Part shown: positions 1-6,315 of the stretch, piece after piece
How positions within the stretch are numbered: position 1 is the stretch's first letter
Layout: each line of letters begins with the position of its first letter
Source of the DNA: Solobacterium sp. UBA1789
GTDB lineage: Bacteria; Bacillota_I; Bacilli_A; Erysipelotrichales; Erysipelotrichaceae
DNA length: 6,758 bases
Direction of reading: 5' to 3'
Assembly: GCA_002314515.1 (NCBI GenBank)
Contig: DCGB01000112.1
Coordinates: 224-6,981 of the forward strand
The notes under the pieces: generated by a model
What the model saw: the letters and a program-made list of their open reading frames with translations, nothing else
What the model was told of the DNA's origin: nothing
Database searches by the model: none
Position numbers and translations under genes: made by a program

Positions 1-603
1 GAGATTCTAGGTAAAAAACTCGGACTGAATGATGATCAGATCTGGGAGGTTTCTTTTGCAGCCAGAATTCACGATCTTGGGAAAATCAATATTCCCAGCA
101 GTATTGTCGAAAAACAGGGGAAGCTTACACCTGAGGAATATGAGCGGATAAAGAAACATGTTATCTATACTGAACTGATTGCTAATGGCTTATTTCCAAG
201 AAATGTTGTCAGTATTGCTGCCAAGCACCATGAAAGACTCGATGGCAGTGGTTATCCAAGGGGTTTAACATCTGATGATTTGAGTATTGAAGACCGCCTG
301 GTTCAGATAACTGATGTTGTAAGTGCACTTTTACAGAAACGCAGTTATAAAAATGCGATGGAAAAGGAAGTAGTGATCAACATTATTTCCTCAGAAGCAG
401 AAGCTGGTAAACTGGATAAACAGATTGTCGATATTCTTGTCGCCGACTACGATGAAATCATTCAGGCAGCACTCGATGACTCGGCAAAAACAATACAAAC
501 CTATGAAGGACTTAATGCCGAATATCGCAAGTATTTAAAAGAATATTCTTCTCAGGAACGTGATGCCATGGAAGAATTTGGTCTTTTTTCAGCAGTTAAC
601 TGA
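1..603 (+). CDS. HD-GYP domain protein, probable c-di-GMP phosphodiesterase (5' partial)
   Basis: The frame is open from base 1 to the TGA at 601-603, giving 200 residues of a protein that begins upstream of the window. A TTG at 280 could start a shorter frame, but the conserved motifs before it show that this is internal. Visible HD-GYP signatures are HDLGK (residues 24-28), a later histidine in KKHV (H53), HHERLDGSGYP (76-86, containing the GYP triplet) and ITDVVSAL with D105. These correspond to the metal ligands and the GYP loop of the family, which hydrolyses cyclic di-GMP in the cytoplasm. The usual HPxxG after H53 is replaced by HVIYT, a mild divergence. Any N-terminal receiver, PAS, GAF or membrane sensor would lie outside the window, so the input signal is unknown. 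The residues after about 140 are an acidic, charged helical tail. Activity on c-di-GMP is inferred from the family. Confidence 0.9.
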   Translation, partial: EILGKKLGLNDDQIWEVSFAARIHDLGKINIPSSIVEKQGKLTPEEYERIKKHVIYTELIANGLFPRNVVSIAAKHHERLDGSGYPRGLTSDDLSIEDRLVQITDVVSALLQKRSYKNAMEKEVVINIISSEAEAGKLDKQIVDILVADYDEIIQAALDDSAKTIQTYEGLNAEYRKYLKEYSSQERDAMEEFGLFSAVN

Positions 604-724
604 GGGCTATGTTATTAATGAAGAATATGGTATAGAAATGTTGAGGTAGTAGAATTTAATTTTCAGATAATGAAAATCGTAATAGCATCAGGATAAGTTT
701 TACAATAGATAGTGTTAACATGGA

Positions 725-733
725 TGATAATAT
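725..733 (+). promoter_or_regulatory. Tentative extended -10 promoter element for the comB-like gene
   Basis: TGATAATAT has TG at 725-726, one base, and TAATAT at 728-733, resembling an extended -10. No good -35 lies 16-18 bases upstream; a TTTACA at 699-704 is too far away. If used, the leader would be about 30 bases. The rest of 604-769 shows no terminator and no convincing gene, so read-through from the HD-GYP gene is equally possible. Confidence 0.25.
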
Positions 734-769
734 GTTAAATAAAAACATTTTCTAAGAAGGGAGAAATAT

Positions 770-1471
770 ATGTCTGATATAGAAATATTTCATTTAATTG
801 AGGGCGCCAGGAAAGCTGAGGGCCTGGTAGTTATTATTGATGTCTTTAGAGCCTTTTCTTTGGAGTGTTATTTATATGATATGGGAGCCAAGGAAATCAG
901 GCCGGTTGGAACTGTTGAAGATGCGTTTTCTTTACATGATAGAATTGACAACAGTCTTCTGGTTGGCGAAAGACATGGCAAAAAATGTGAGGGCTTTGAT
1001 TATGGAAATTCACCTTCTTCCATCAATGCCAAGGATGTTTTGGGAAAAACCGTGATTCATACAACAAGCGCCGGAACCCAGGGTATTGTTAATGCGATTA
1101 ATGCCACTAAGATTATTACGGGAAGTCTGGTAAATGCCAGGGCTATTGTTGAATATATCAAACAAACCCAGCCTCAAAAGGTCTCTCTTGTCTGTATGGG
1201 CAACAGTGGAGTCCGTTTGGCACAGGAAGATGAACTTTGTGCCGAATATATCAAGTCTCTTTTACTGGGTGAAAAGGACATTGATCTGAAAACAAGAACT
1301 GAAGACCTTAAGGTCAATGGTGGTGCTCATTTCTTTGATGAAACAAAACAGGAAGTATATCCAAACGAAGATTTCTTCCTGTGTATAAAAAACGATATCT
1401 TTAACTTTGTGATTGAAATCGAAAAAGATGAACTGGGATTTATTGCCAAAAAGAAAATGATTGAATTCTAA
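770..1471 (+). CDS. comB: ComB family protein (2-phosphosulfolactate phosphatase family)
   Basis: A 233-residue protein, the usual length for the ComB family. The ATG at 770 is preceded by AAGGGAG (757-763) with a six-base spacer, which settles the start. Family signatures are IIDVFRAFS (residues 22-30), GERHGKKCEGFDYGNSP (66-82), TTSAGTQG (98-105) and the EDELCAEYI block (153-161). The named enzyme is a Mg2+-dependent cytoplasmic acid phosphatase that converts 2-phosphosulfolactate to sulfolactate, in coenzyme M synthesis in methanogens and in sulfolactate formation in some bacilli. No ComA-like synthase or other pathway gene is near. In anaerobic Bacillota members of this family often stand alone, so the true substrate here is uncertain. 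The family call is strong; the reaction is inferred by homology. It is separated from the kinase gene by 216 bases containing a good promoter, so it is probably a separate transcription unit. Confidence 0.87.
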   Translation: MSDIEIFHLIEGARKAEGLVVIIDVFRAFSLECYLYDMGAKEIRPVGTVEDAFSLHDRIDNSLLVGERHGKKCEGFDYGNSPSSINAKDVLGKTVIHTTSAGTQGIVNAINATKIITGSLVNARAIVEYIKQTQPQKVSLVCMGNSGVRLAQEDELCAEYIKSLLLGEKDIDLKTRTEDLKVNGGAHFFDETKQEVYPNEDFFLCIKNDIFNFVIEIEKDELGFIAKKKMIEF

Positions 1472-1500
1472 TCAATAATATTAGTGTATTTTAAGAGGTA

Positions 1501-1626
1501 ATAATTAATCGATTTACCAAAGATAATGAGGAAGAATATATTATTACGATAGATTGATTTGACAGTTGAAATATTGCTGAGTTGCTTAGAACGATTGCTG
1601 AGGCATGATATGTTTGATATAATTAA
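1501..1626 (+). pseudogene. Possible decayed short reading frame before the kinase gene
   Basis: Starting just after a ribosome-site-like AAGAGGT (1493-1499), the frame through 1507 reads NRFTKDNEEEYIITID and then, after TGA stops, FDS and NIAELLRTIAEA, ending at TAA 1624-1626. The peptide looks protein-like, but there is no ATG (only ATA or ATT at the expected position) and there are four in-frame TGA codons (1555, 1567, 1606, 1615). The last two overlap the promoter for the kinase operon. The frame may be the remnant of a small gene or plain chance. No family is recognised. Confidence 0.18.
1595..1623 (+). promoter_or_regulatory. Promoter of the kinase/binding-protein operon
   Basis: TTGCTG (1595-1600) and a perfect TATAAT (1618-1623) are 17 bases apart, and TGA directly before the -10 makes it an extended -10. 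This is a housekeeping-sigma type promoter with a half-matching -35 rescued by the extended -10. Transcription would start near 1630, giving an A+T-rich leader of about 58 bases before the GTG at 1688. A short AT-only inverted repeat in the leader (1631-1636 with 1647-1652) is too weak to call a regulatory structure. Confidence 0.6.
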
Positions 1627-1687
1627 ATAAATAATTTTTTATAAGTAATTATATAGAAATATCGCTTTTATTACCGGAGAATTTTTT

Positions 1688-3862
1688 GTGAAAAAGATGG
1701 ATAAGAAAAAAAATAGGCTGACATTGATTACCCTGGTTACCGTTGTTCTGGTTCTGGTTTTATTATTGATAAGTTCAATGCGTAATTCCGTCAGACAGTC
1801 CGTTTATTCGGAAAGAAAAGCTCTTTTAGGTCGTCTATGTGAAAGCAGTGCTGATATTATTAATCAAAATATCAGTTTTATGCAGTCGATTTGTGATATT
1901 GTGACAGCCAATGCTGAACGTGACTTACAGGTTGAAGATGATATCAGTATCTATATTGATAAAATGAAGCAGGAGTCAGGCTATAATCAGCAGCTGTTTT
2001 TCTTTGTTGACAGTGATGGTCGCTATTATTCTTCGGATAATGTTTATGGCAAGATTGTTGATGCGGCTTATTATATTGACACCGCTGATGATAAACTCTA
2101 TTATATTTCTTCACTTCCGCATATAAACGATCAGAAGGCTTATATGATTTTCCGCAATCGCTTATCTTCGCCACTTGAGGTCAATTTTAGGCAAAGTAAG
2201 GTTGAGATAACTTATTGTGGCATTTTATATGATATAGATAATTTAAATGATACCTTGTCTCAGGAATTTGCGGGTGAAAATAATACCTTTATTTACAGTG
2301 ATGATAATGGTGTTATGTTATATAAGAATTTTGGTATCAGAATGCTGGTAAATGGTTATAACATTTATCAGAAATTTTCGCAGATCGATATAAACTTTGG
2401 TGAGGATCCTGCTGATTTAGAAAATACCTGCCGTCAGCGTCAGACCATGGTAGTAGCTTTTGATGTTGGAAATGAAGAATATTATTTCTGTTCATCACCA
2501 ATTGCTGATACGGAATGGTCGTCAGCTTTTATCGTTCAGTCAACTTTTCTGGATAGTGTTTCCGGTAATTCTTTAACAAATATTATTATTTATGTCGCTT
2601 TAATTGTTGCCGTATTGGGTGTTTCAGTTGTTTTGCTGTTCCTGTCTTTCTATTCGAATCTGATTAAAAGCAGATCGATTATAGAAATAACTGAACTTAA
2701 TAATGAACTTGATAATGCAACAAAGGCTAAGTCTGAATTTTTGTCCAATATGTCTCATGATATTCGTACGCCAATAAATGGCATTATGGGTATGACAACC
2801 ATTGCCCGTAATGTTGAAGGCAATCCACAGAAGACCATGGATTGTCTGGATAAGATCGAAGGTGCTTCGCAACATCTGCTGTCACTGGTCAATGATGTAT
2901 TGGATATGAGTCGAATTGAGCGTGGAAAAATTGAAATTATCTCAATGCCGCTTGATGTAATAGATGTCTGTGAAAACTGCTGCAATATCATTAATGGTCA
3001 GCTTTTGAAGCGCAATATTGAATTTATTAAGGATTTCAATGGCGAAAATACCCAGCTTATTGGTGATAATCTTCACTTGTCGCAGATAATAATCAATATT
3101 TTAAGTAATGCGGTCAAATTTACACCGGATGGCGGTACTATCTGGTTTAGATGTCGTGAATCTTTTAAGGATGAAAAACAGGTAACTTATATATTTGAAA
3201 TTGAAGATACAGGAATTGGCATGAAAAAAGAATTCCTGAATAAGATTTTCGATGCTTTTTCACAGGATGAGGGTGGTGCCCGTTCGATTTATAAGGGAAC
3301 CGGTTTGGGAATGGCTATTTCTAAGCAATTGGCTACTCTAATGAATGGTGATATTGCGGTTGAAAGCGAATTGGATAAGGGTTCTAAATTTACTGTTACT
3401 ATTCCTTTTGTTATCAATAATGATGTTCAAAAAGAAGAAGACTTGTCTGTTGAGGATATTGATCTCACTGGCGTTAAAGTATTGCTGGTTGAGGACAATG
3501 AATTAAATATGGATATCGCTGTTGAACTTCTAAGTCCTAGTGGTGTCATTATTACCACGGCTGTCAATGGTCAGGAGGCTGTTGATCTCTTTACAAATAA
3601 TGAAGCTCATACTTTTGATATCATTCTGATGGATGTTATGATGCCGATCATGAATGGCCTGGATGCAACCAGGGCTATTCGTTCGCTTGATCGTGAAGAT
3701 GCAAAAACGATTCCAATTCTGGCTATGACTGCCAATGCCTTTGATAGCGATATTCAGGCAACAAAAGAATCCGGCATGAATGGTCATTTATCTAAGCCAA
3801 TCAATATCGGTGAGGTGATAAAGACAATGGCTTATCATGTCAGAAAACAGAGGTTATTATAA
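1688..3862 (+). CDS. Membrane hybrid sensor histidine kinase with C-terminal receiver domain
   Basis: A 724-residue hybrid kinase. The GTG at 1688 is chosen because GGAG (1676-1679) lies eight bases upstream; the ATG at 1697 would be too distant. After a basic N-terminus come membrane helix 1 (about 11-28), an extracellular sensor of about 266 residues (32-297, plausibly double-Cache-like from size and position), membrane helix 2 (299-321) and a short helical linker. The HisKA domain has MSHDIRTPINGIMG with phospho-accepting H357. The ATPase domain shows the N box NILSNAVKF (470-478), DTGIGM (507-512), an FDAFSQD box and GTGLGMAIS (537-545). The receiver has the acidic pair E602-D603, phosphorylated D649 in LMDVMMP, T681 and K703, all intact. 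There is no Hpt domain, so phosphate should pass on through a separate carrier. It is translationally coupled to the lipoprotein gene by a TAATG overlap; ligand input from that lipoprotein is inferred. Confidence 0.95.
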   Translation: MKKMDKKKNRLTLITLVTVVLVLVLLLISSMRNSVRQSVYSERKALLGRLCESSADIINQNISFMQSICDIVTANAERDLQVEDDISIYIDKMKQESGYNQQLFFFVDSDGRYYSSDNVYGKIVDAAYYIDTADDKLYYISSLPHINDQKAYMIFRNRLSSPLEVNFRQSKVEITYCGILYDIDNLNDTLSQEFAGENNTFIYSDDNGVMLYKNFGIRMLVNGYNIYQKFSQIDINFGEDPADLENTCRQRQTMVVAFDVGNEEYYFCSSPIADTEWSSAFIVQSTFLDSVSGNSLTNIIIYVALIVAVLGVSVVLLFLSFYSNLIKSRSIIEITELNNELDNATKAKSEFLSNMSHDIRTPINGIMGMTTIARNVEGNPQKTMDCLDKIEGASQHLLSLVNDVLDMSRIERGKIEIISMPLDVIDVCENCCNIINGQLLKRNIEFIKDFNGENTQLIGDNLHLSQIIINILSNAVKFTPDGGTIWFRCRESFKDEKQVTYIFEIEDTGIGMKKEFLNKIFDAFSQDEGGARSIYKGTGLGMAISKQLATLMNGDIAVESELDKGSKFTVTIPFVINNDVQKEEDLSVEDIDLTGVKVLLVEDNELNMDIAVELLSPSGVIITTAVNGQEAVDLFTNNEAHTFDIILMDVMMPIMNGLDATRAIRSLDREDAKTIPILAMTANAFDSDIQATKESGMNGHLSKPINIGEVIKTMAYHVRKQRLL

Positions 3863-5763
3863 TGAAAAAAATATCAGGTTTATTATTTACTGCAATGATC
3901 TTACTCTCTTTGTTTGCCTGCAAGAGCGAGCCTGTTCAGGATGAGAGTCCTATTACCATGTTTATTCCTTTGGGTAATACGGAAAGTTATTATCGGACTT
4001 TGGCTGCAAAGATCAAGGATGAACTTGATATCGATGTCGAATTTGTCTATCAGATAAATCGAGATACTTCTGATACAATCAAGCTTTATTTTGAGCATAA
4101 TGATTTGCCGGCTGATATTGTTTTTACGGCATCTAAAACTCCAGATAATTTATTGAAAGACAGCTGTGTTGATTTAATGTCACGTTCATCACTTACTTCT
4201 TTATTTACGCCGATGGTTATTCAGAACTGTACAACTGAAGATGGTGCCTTATATCAGTTACCGGTTTCTTCTCGTCTGATTGGCATTACCTATAATGAAA
4301 CATTGTTACAGGAAATGGGCTGGAAGGTTCCAGAAAACTTCAATGATATGCTGGATCTAAAAAAGAAATGTGATGCTGCTGGTATTAAATTTGCAGTTAG
4401 TGATGGTCTGGCAACCGGTCATGGTTTTAACTGGTTATTTCATTTAATGGGATCTCAATGGATTTCTACTATTGAGGGTACTCAATGGCTTAAGGATTAT
4501 CAGGCAGGTCAGACCGGTGTTGAAGAATTCAAGGAACAGTGTGCCTATTTTAAGAAATGGACCGAAGCTGGCCTTTGGGGTTCTTTTCATAACTATGACT
4601 GGAATGGCAATCAGGAATTCTCTAAGACCAGGGCCTTATTCTGGTTTGGTCTTGTTAATACTATGGATAGTTATGATGGTCCGGAATATGATGATAATGG
4701 CAATGAAACAGGCAGAGAATTACATGATGTCTACAAGTCAATTCCTTGGCTTAGTGAAGATGGTTCCAATAACTGTTATACCTATTATGATAACTGCTGG
4801 GTTTATGTCGATAAAAAACTTGAAGATGCTGAGGAAGCAGATAAATTAACGAAGGTTTTTGAAGTCATTGAATATATGGTTTCTAAGGATATTACGGAGC
4901 TGGTTTCTGCAATGGCCAAGGATACCTATGTATCAGTCAATGATTATGAATTTAGTGATGACCGTCTGTATTCTGACTATCAGGAGATGATTAAAACCGG
5001 TTTTATTCAGCCATGGTATTACAATATGTTCAGTATGGATTCAATCGTTTTCACGGGTGAAAAGATAAATAATTATATAGCTGGCACAGGTGATTATGAT
5101 GAGATCTTTACAACCTTAGATGAATATAATCAGAAAGCTCTTAATTCTGAGGTAACGGTATTAAGCGAATTCAAAGAAAAACTGGATTATGAAAATACGG
5201 CTAAGCTGGTAGCGGTTTCAATTGGCGAAGCTTTGAATAAGAGTTTAGAAGATAGTAATCGTCAGGAAAGGGCTGAAGTTGCGATTGTGCCTTATACGAC
5301 TAGTGCCAATATGCTTCCACCTTGGAAACCAGCTTCTGTTTGTAATTCTTTTATCTATGAAGGTAAATTTGATGCGGCTTATAATCTGGTGATTTTCCCA
5401 GCCAATGTCGTTTATCCGGATGGTATTTATCTGACTGGTTCAGAAATCAAGGCGTTGGTGGAAAAGGGCTTTGATCCTTCTGATCGCTATCTTAATGAGG
5501 ACGGCAGCTCAGTATTTGATGATGAAAAATATGGCCCATATCCTTATGTCTGTGTTGTTAAAGAGGGAATAGAGCTGGAAGATGATAAAGAATATCTGGT
5601 AGCTCTAAGTAATTATTTCCTCAGCAATGCTGATTATCAGCAGCTAAGTGCTGAAGGAAAACTATTGGATAAGCCTGATAATATCTATACGGTTGAAACA
5701 GGTCTAAGCATTTTTACCAGCAAACATCCTCAGATTGGTATTGATGATTTGAAATGGCAGTAA
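3862..5763 (+). CDS. Lipoprotein: ABC solute-binding module plus 5'-nucleotidase C-terminal-like region
   Basis: A 633-residue exported lipoprotein. The ATG overlaps the kinase stop by one base and has AGAGG (3849-3853) eight bases upstream. The signal peptide ends in a lipobox LFAC, with C20 the lipidated cysteine. Residues about 28-430 read as a family 1 (sugar-type) extracellular binding protein: ITYNETLLQEMGWKVPENF (143-161) is the classic hinge and lobe motif, and the region is rich in Trp and Tyr as in carbohydrate binders. From about 441 to 630 the sequence resembles the 5'-nucleotidase C-terminal domain: an AKLVAVSIGEAL helix, FPANVVYPDGIYLTGSEIKAL with LTG at 524-526, and YLVALSNYFLS (578-588). 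The usual GGDGY is replaced by NADYQQ, and the metallophosphatase half is absent, so catalysis is unlikely. The protein is about 200 residues longer than a standard binding protein. No permease genes follow; a terminator does. A role as ligand-presenting co-sensor for the kinase is inferred. Confidence 0.88.
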   Translation: MKKISGLLFTAMILLSLFACKSEPVQDESPITMFIPLGNTESYYRTLAAKIKDELDIDVEFVYQINRDTSDTIKLYFEHNDLPADIVFTASKTPDNLLKDSCVDLMSRSSLTSLFTPMVIQNCTTEDGALYQLPVSSRLIGITYNETLLQEMGWKVPENFNDMLDLKKKCDAAGIKFAVSDGLATGHGFNWLFHLMGSQWISTIEGTQWLKDYQAGQTGVEEFKEQCAYFKKWTEAGLWGSFHNYDWNGNQEFSKTRALFWFGLVNTMDSYDGPEYDDNGNETGRELHDVYKSIPWLSEDGSNNCYTYYDNCWVYVDKKLEDAEEADKLTKVFEVIEYMVSKDITELVSAMAKDTYVSVNDYEFSDDRLYSDYQEMIKTGFIQPWYYNMFSMDSIVFTGEKINNYIAGTGDYDEIFTTLDEYNQKALNSEVTVLSEFKEKLDYENTAKLVAVSIGEALNKSLEDSNRQERAEVAIVPYTTSANMLPPWKPASVCNSFIYEGKFDAAYNLVIFPANVVYPDGIYLTGSEIKALVEKGFDPSDRYLNEDGSSVFDDEKYGPYPYVCVVKEGIELEDDKEYLVALSNYFLSNADYQQLSAEGKLLDKPDNIYTVETGLSIFTSKHPQIGIDDLKWQ

Positions 5764-5766
5764 ACG

Positions 5767-5788
5767 AAAGAGGCTAGGCCTCTTTTTT
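5767..5788 (+). terminator. Intrinsic terminator of the kinase/lipoprotein operon
   Basis: AAAGAGGC (5767-5774), loop TAG, and GCCTCTTT (5778-5785) form a perfect eight-base-pair stem, followed by further T residues to 5788 for a run of six. It begins three bases after the lipoprotein stop codon and separates the operon from the broken genes downstream. Confidence 0.88.
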
Positions 5789-5796
5789 GGAGATTT

Positions 5797-5880
5797 ATGA
5801 TATTAAGAAAATTAAATGATACTGATATTGGCCTGCTTGATGAGTGGCTAAAAACAGAACATGTTGTCAGGTGGTTTTTT
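5797..5880 (+). pseudogene. GNAT acetyltransferase, N-terminal fragment only
   Basis: The ATG at 5797 has GGAG (5789-5792) four bases upstream and opens a frame reading ILRKLNDTDIGLLDEWLK then TEHVVRWF. This is the typical first strand and helix of aminoglycoside- or ribosomal-type GNAT acetyltransferases (the LR.L...D...L..WL...V.RW pattern). The match stops after about 27 residues, and the frame then runs through a different gene's sequence to a TGA at 5905-5907, giving a 36-residue nonsense peptide. The acetyl-CoA binding core is missing, so it cannot be functional. The GNAT assignment rests on a short stretch and is moderate. Confidence 0.55.
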
Positions 5881-6042
5881 AAAAGAAAAAGAGGGCATAT
5901 TTGTTGAACCTTCGGCCTGTGCCGGTTTAAGGCTTTGGAAAAGATTGGTTTAAATGTTAAGGGGGCAACACACATCTCTTGGGCCAGTGGTGGCAGTATG
6001 GTTCCTTTAGATATTCAGAAAGCTTATTTGGAAGATAATTAG
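5879..6042 (+). pseudogene. dsdA: D-serine ammonia-lyase (DsdA), C-terminal fragment, frameshifted
   Basis: From about 5879 one frame reads LKEKEGIFVEPSACAG, and after a one-base shift near 5927-5931 the next frame reads KALEKIGLNVKGATHISW, then ASGGSMVP and a tail to TAG at 6040-6042. This matches the C-terminus of DsdA, the PLP-dependent enzyme that deaminates D-serine to pyruvate and ammonia; as recalled, E. coli DsdA ends with EEGIRLEPSALAG and ATHLVWATGGGMVPEEE. Only about 55 of the usual ~440 residues remain, with no catalytic lysine region. Adding one base in the GGTTTAAGG stretch restores a continuous frame. It abuts the GNAT fragment at an A/T-rich junction (5875-5884), suggesting that one deletion removed the 3' part of one gene and the 5' part of the next. 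Confidence 0.75.
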
Positions 6043-6048
6043 TATAAT
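6043..6048 (+). promoter_or_regulatory. Possible -10 element for the small membrane protein
   Basis: A perfect TATAAT directly follows the stop of the dsdA fragment, 28 bases before the ATG at 6077. No convincing -35 hexamer is found at 16-18 bases, and the TG extension is absent, so this is tentative. Confidence 0.3.
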
Positions 6049-6076
6049 GAAGATAATGAAGGAAGGTTTATGTGGA

Positions 6077-6226
6077 ATGAATAAGAAGGTCAGTGGAACA
6101 ATTATTTCTTTACTTATTTTGGCTGTTGGTATTGCCCAGTTTTATCGCGGTAATATTATTTTTGGCATCTTGTGTGTTGCCTGTGCAATTATTCAATATT
6201 CGCAGGTGCCGGTTAATAAAAAGTAG
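6077..6226 (+). CDS. Small two-helix membrane protein, function unknown
   Basis: A 49-residue frame from ATG 6077 to TAG 6224-6226. The nearest ribosome site, AAGGAAGG (6059-6066), is ten bases upstream, slightly long; no better start exists in this frame. After a short basic N-terminus (MNKK) there are two hydrophobic stretches, about residues 7-21 and 26-41, joined by a tight QFYRGN turn, then a polar basic tail ending VNKK. This is the shape of a hairpin inner-membrane miniprotein. I do not recognise a family. It lies between the dsdA/GNAT scar and fprA, 89 bases before the fprA start, with no visible terminator between. The hydrophobicity pattern, charged ends and upstream ribosome site support a real gene, but the short length leaves doubt. 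Confidence 0.6.
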   Translation: MNKKVSGTIISLLILAVGIAQFYRGNIIFGILCVACAIIQYSQVPVNKK

Positions 6227-6272
6227 ATAGTAAATCCTGGTCATAATAGTGTTTTATTCTGTGTATCGGGGT

Positions 6273-6278
6273 TATACT
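6273..6278 (+). promoter_or_regulatory. Possible -10 element for fprA
   Basis: TATACT lies about 38 bases before the fprA ATG and matches the -10 consensus at five of six positions. The hexamer 17 bases upstream (TGTTTT, 6250-6255) is a poor -35. It would give a leader of about 30 bases. No obvious repressor palindrome is seen. Confidence 0.35.
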
Positions 6279-6315
6279 TAAAATGAGAATATCGATAGAA
6301 CAAGGAGGAAGGAAT

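Noticed and set aside
280..603. A separate 107-residue gene starting at TTG 280
   Set aside because: The same frame is open back to base 1 and contains the HD and GYP motifs, so this is the tail of the larger HD-GYP gene.
1559..1564. Perfect TTGACA as the kinase operon -35
   Set aside because: No acceptable -10 lies 16-18 bases downstream; the TATAAT at 1618 is too far away and pairs better with TTGCTG at 1595.
1555..1617. TGA read as tryptophan (alternative genetic code)
   Set aside because: All long genes here encode Trp with TGG and have no internal TGA, and the HD-GYP gene uses TGA as its stop.
1944..2174. Minus-strand frames inside the kinase gene (also 2624-2875, 2755-2991, 3530-3787)
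   Set aside because: They lie opposite strongly conserved kinase and receiver motifs, lack ribosome sites and show no recognisable domain.
4472..4849. 125-residue + strand frame within the lipoprotein gene
   Set aside because: It is an out-of-frame shadow of the solute-binding module, and its sequence shows no domain character.
5730..5975. 81-residue minus-strand frame over the terminator and gene scar
   Set aside because: It runs through the intrinsic terminator and opposite the GNAT/DsdA fragments, which explain the sequence better.
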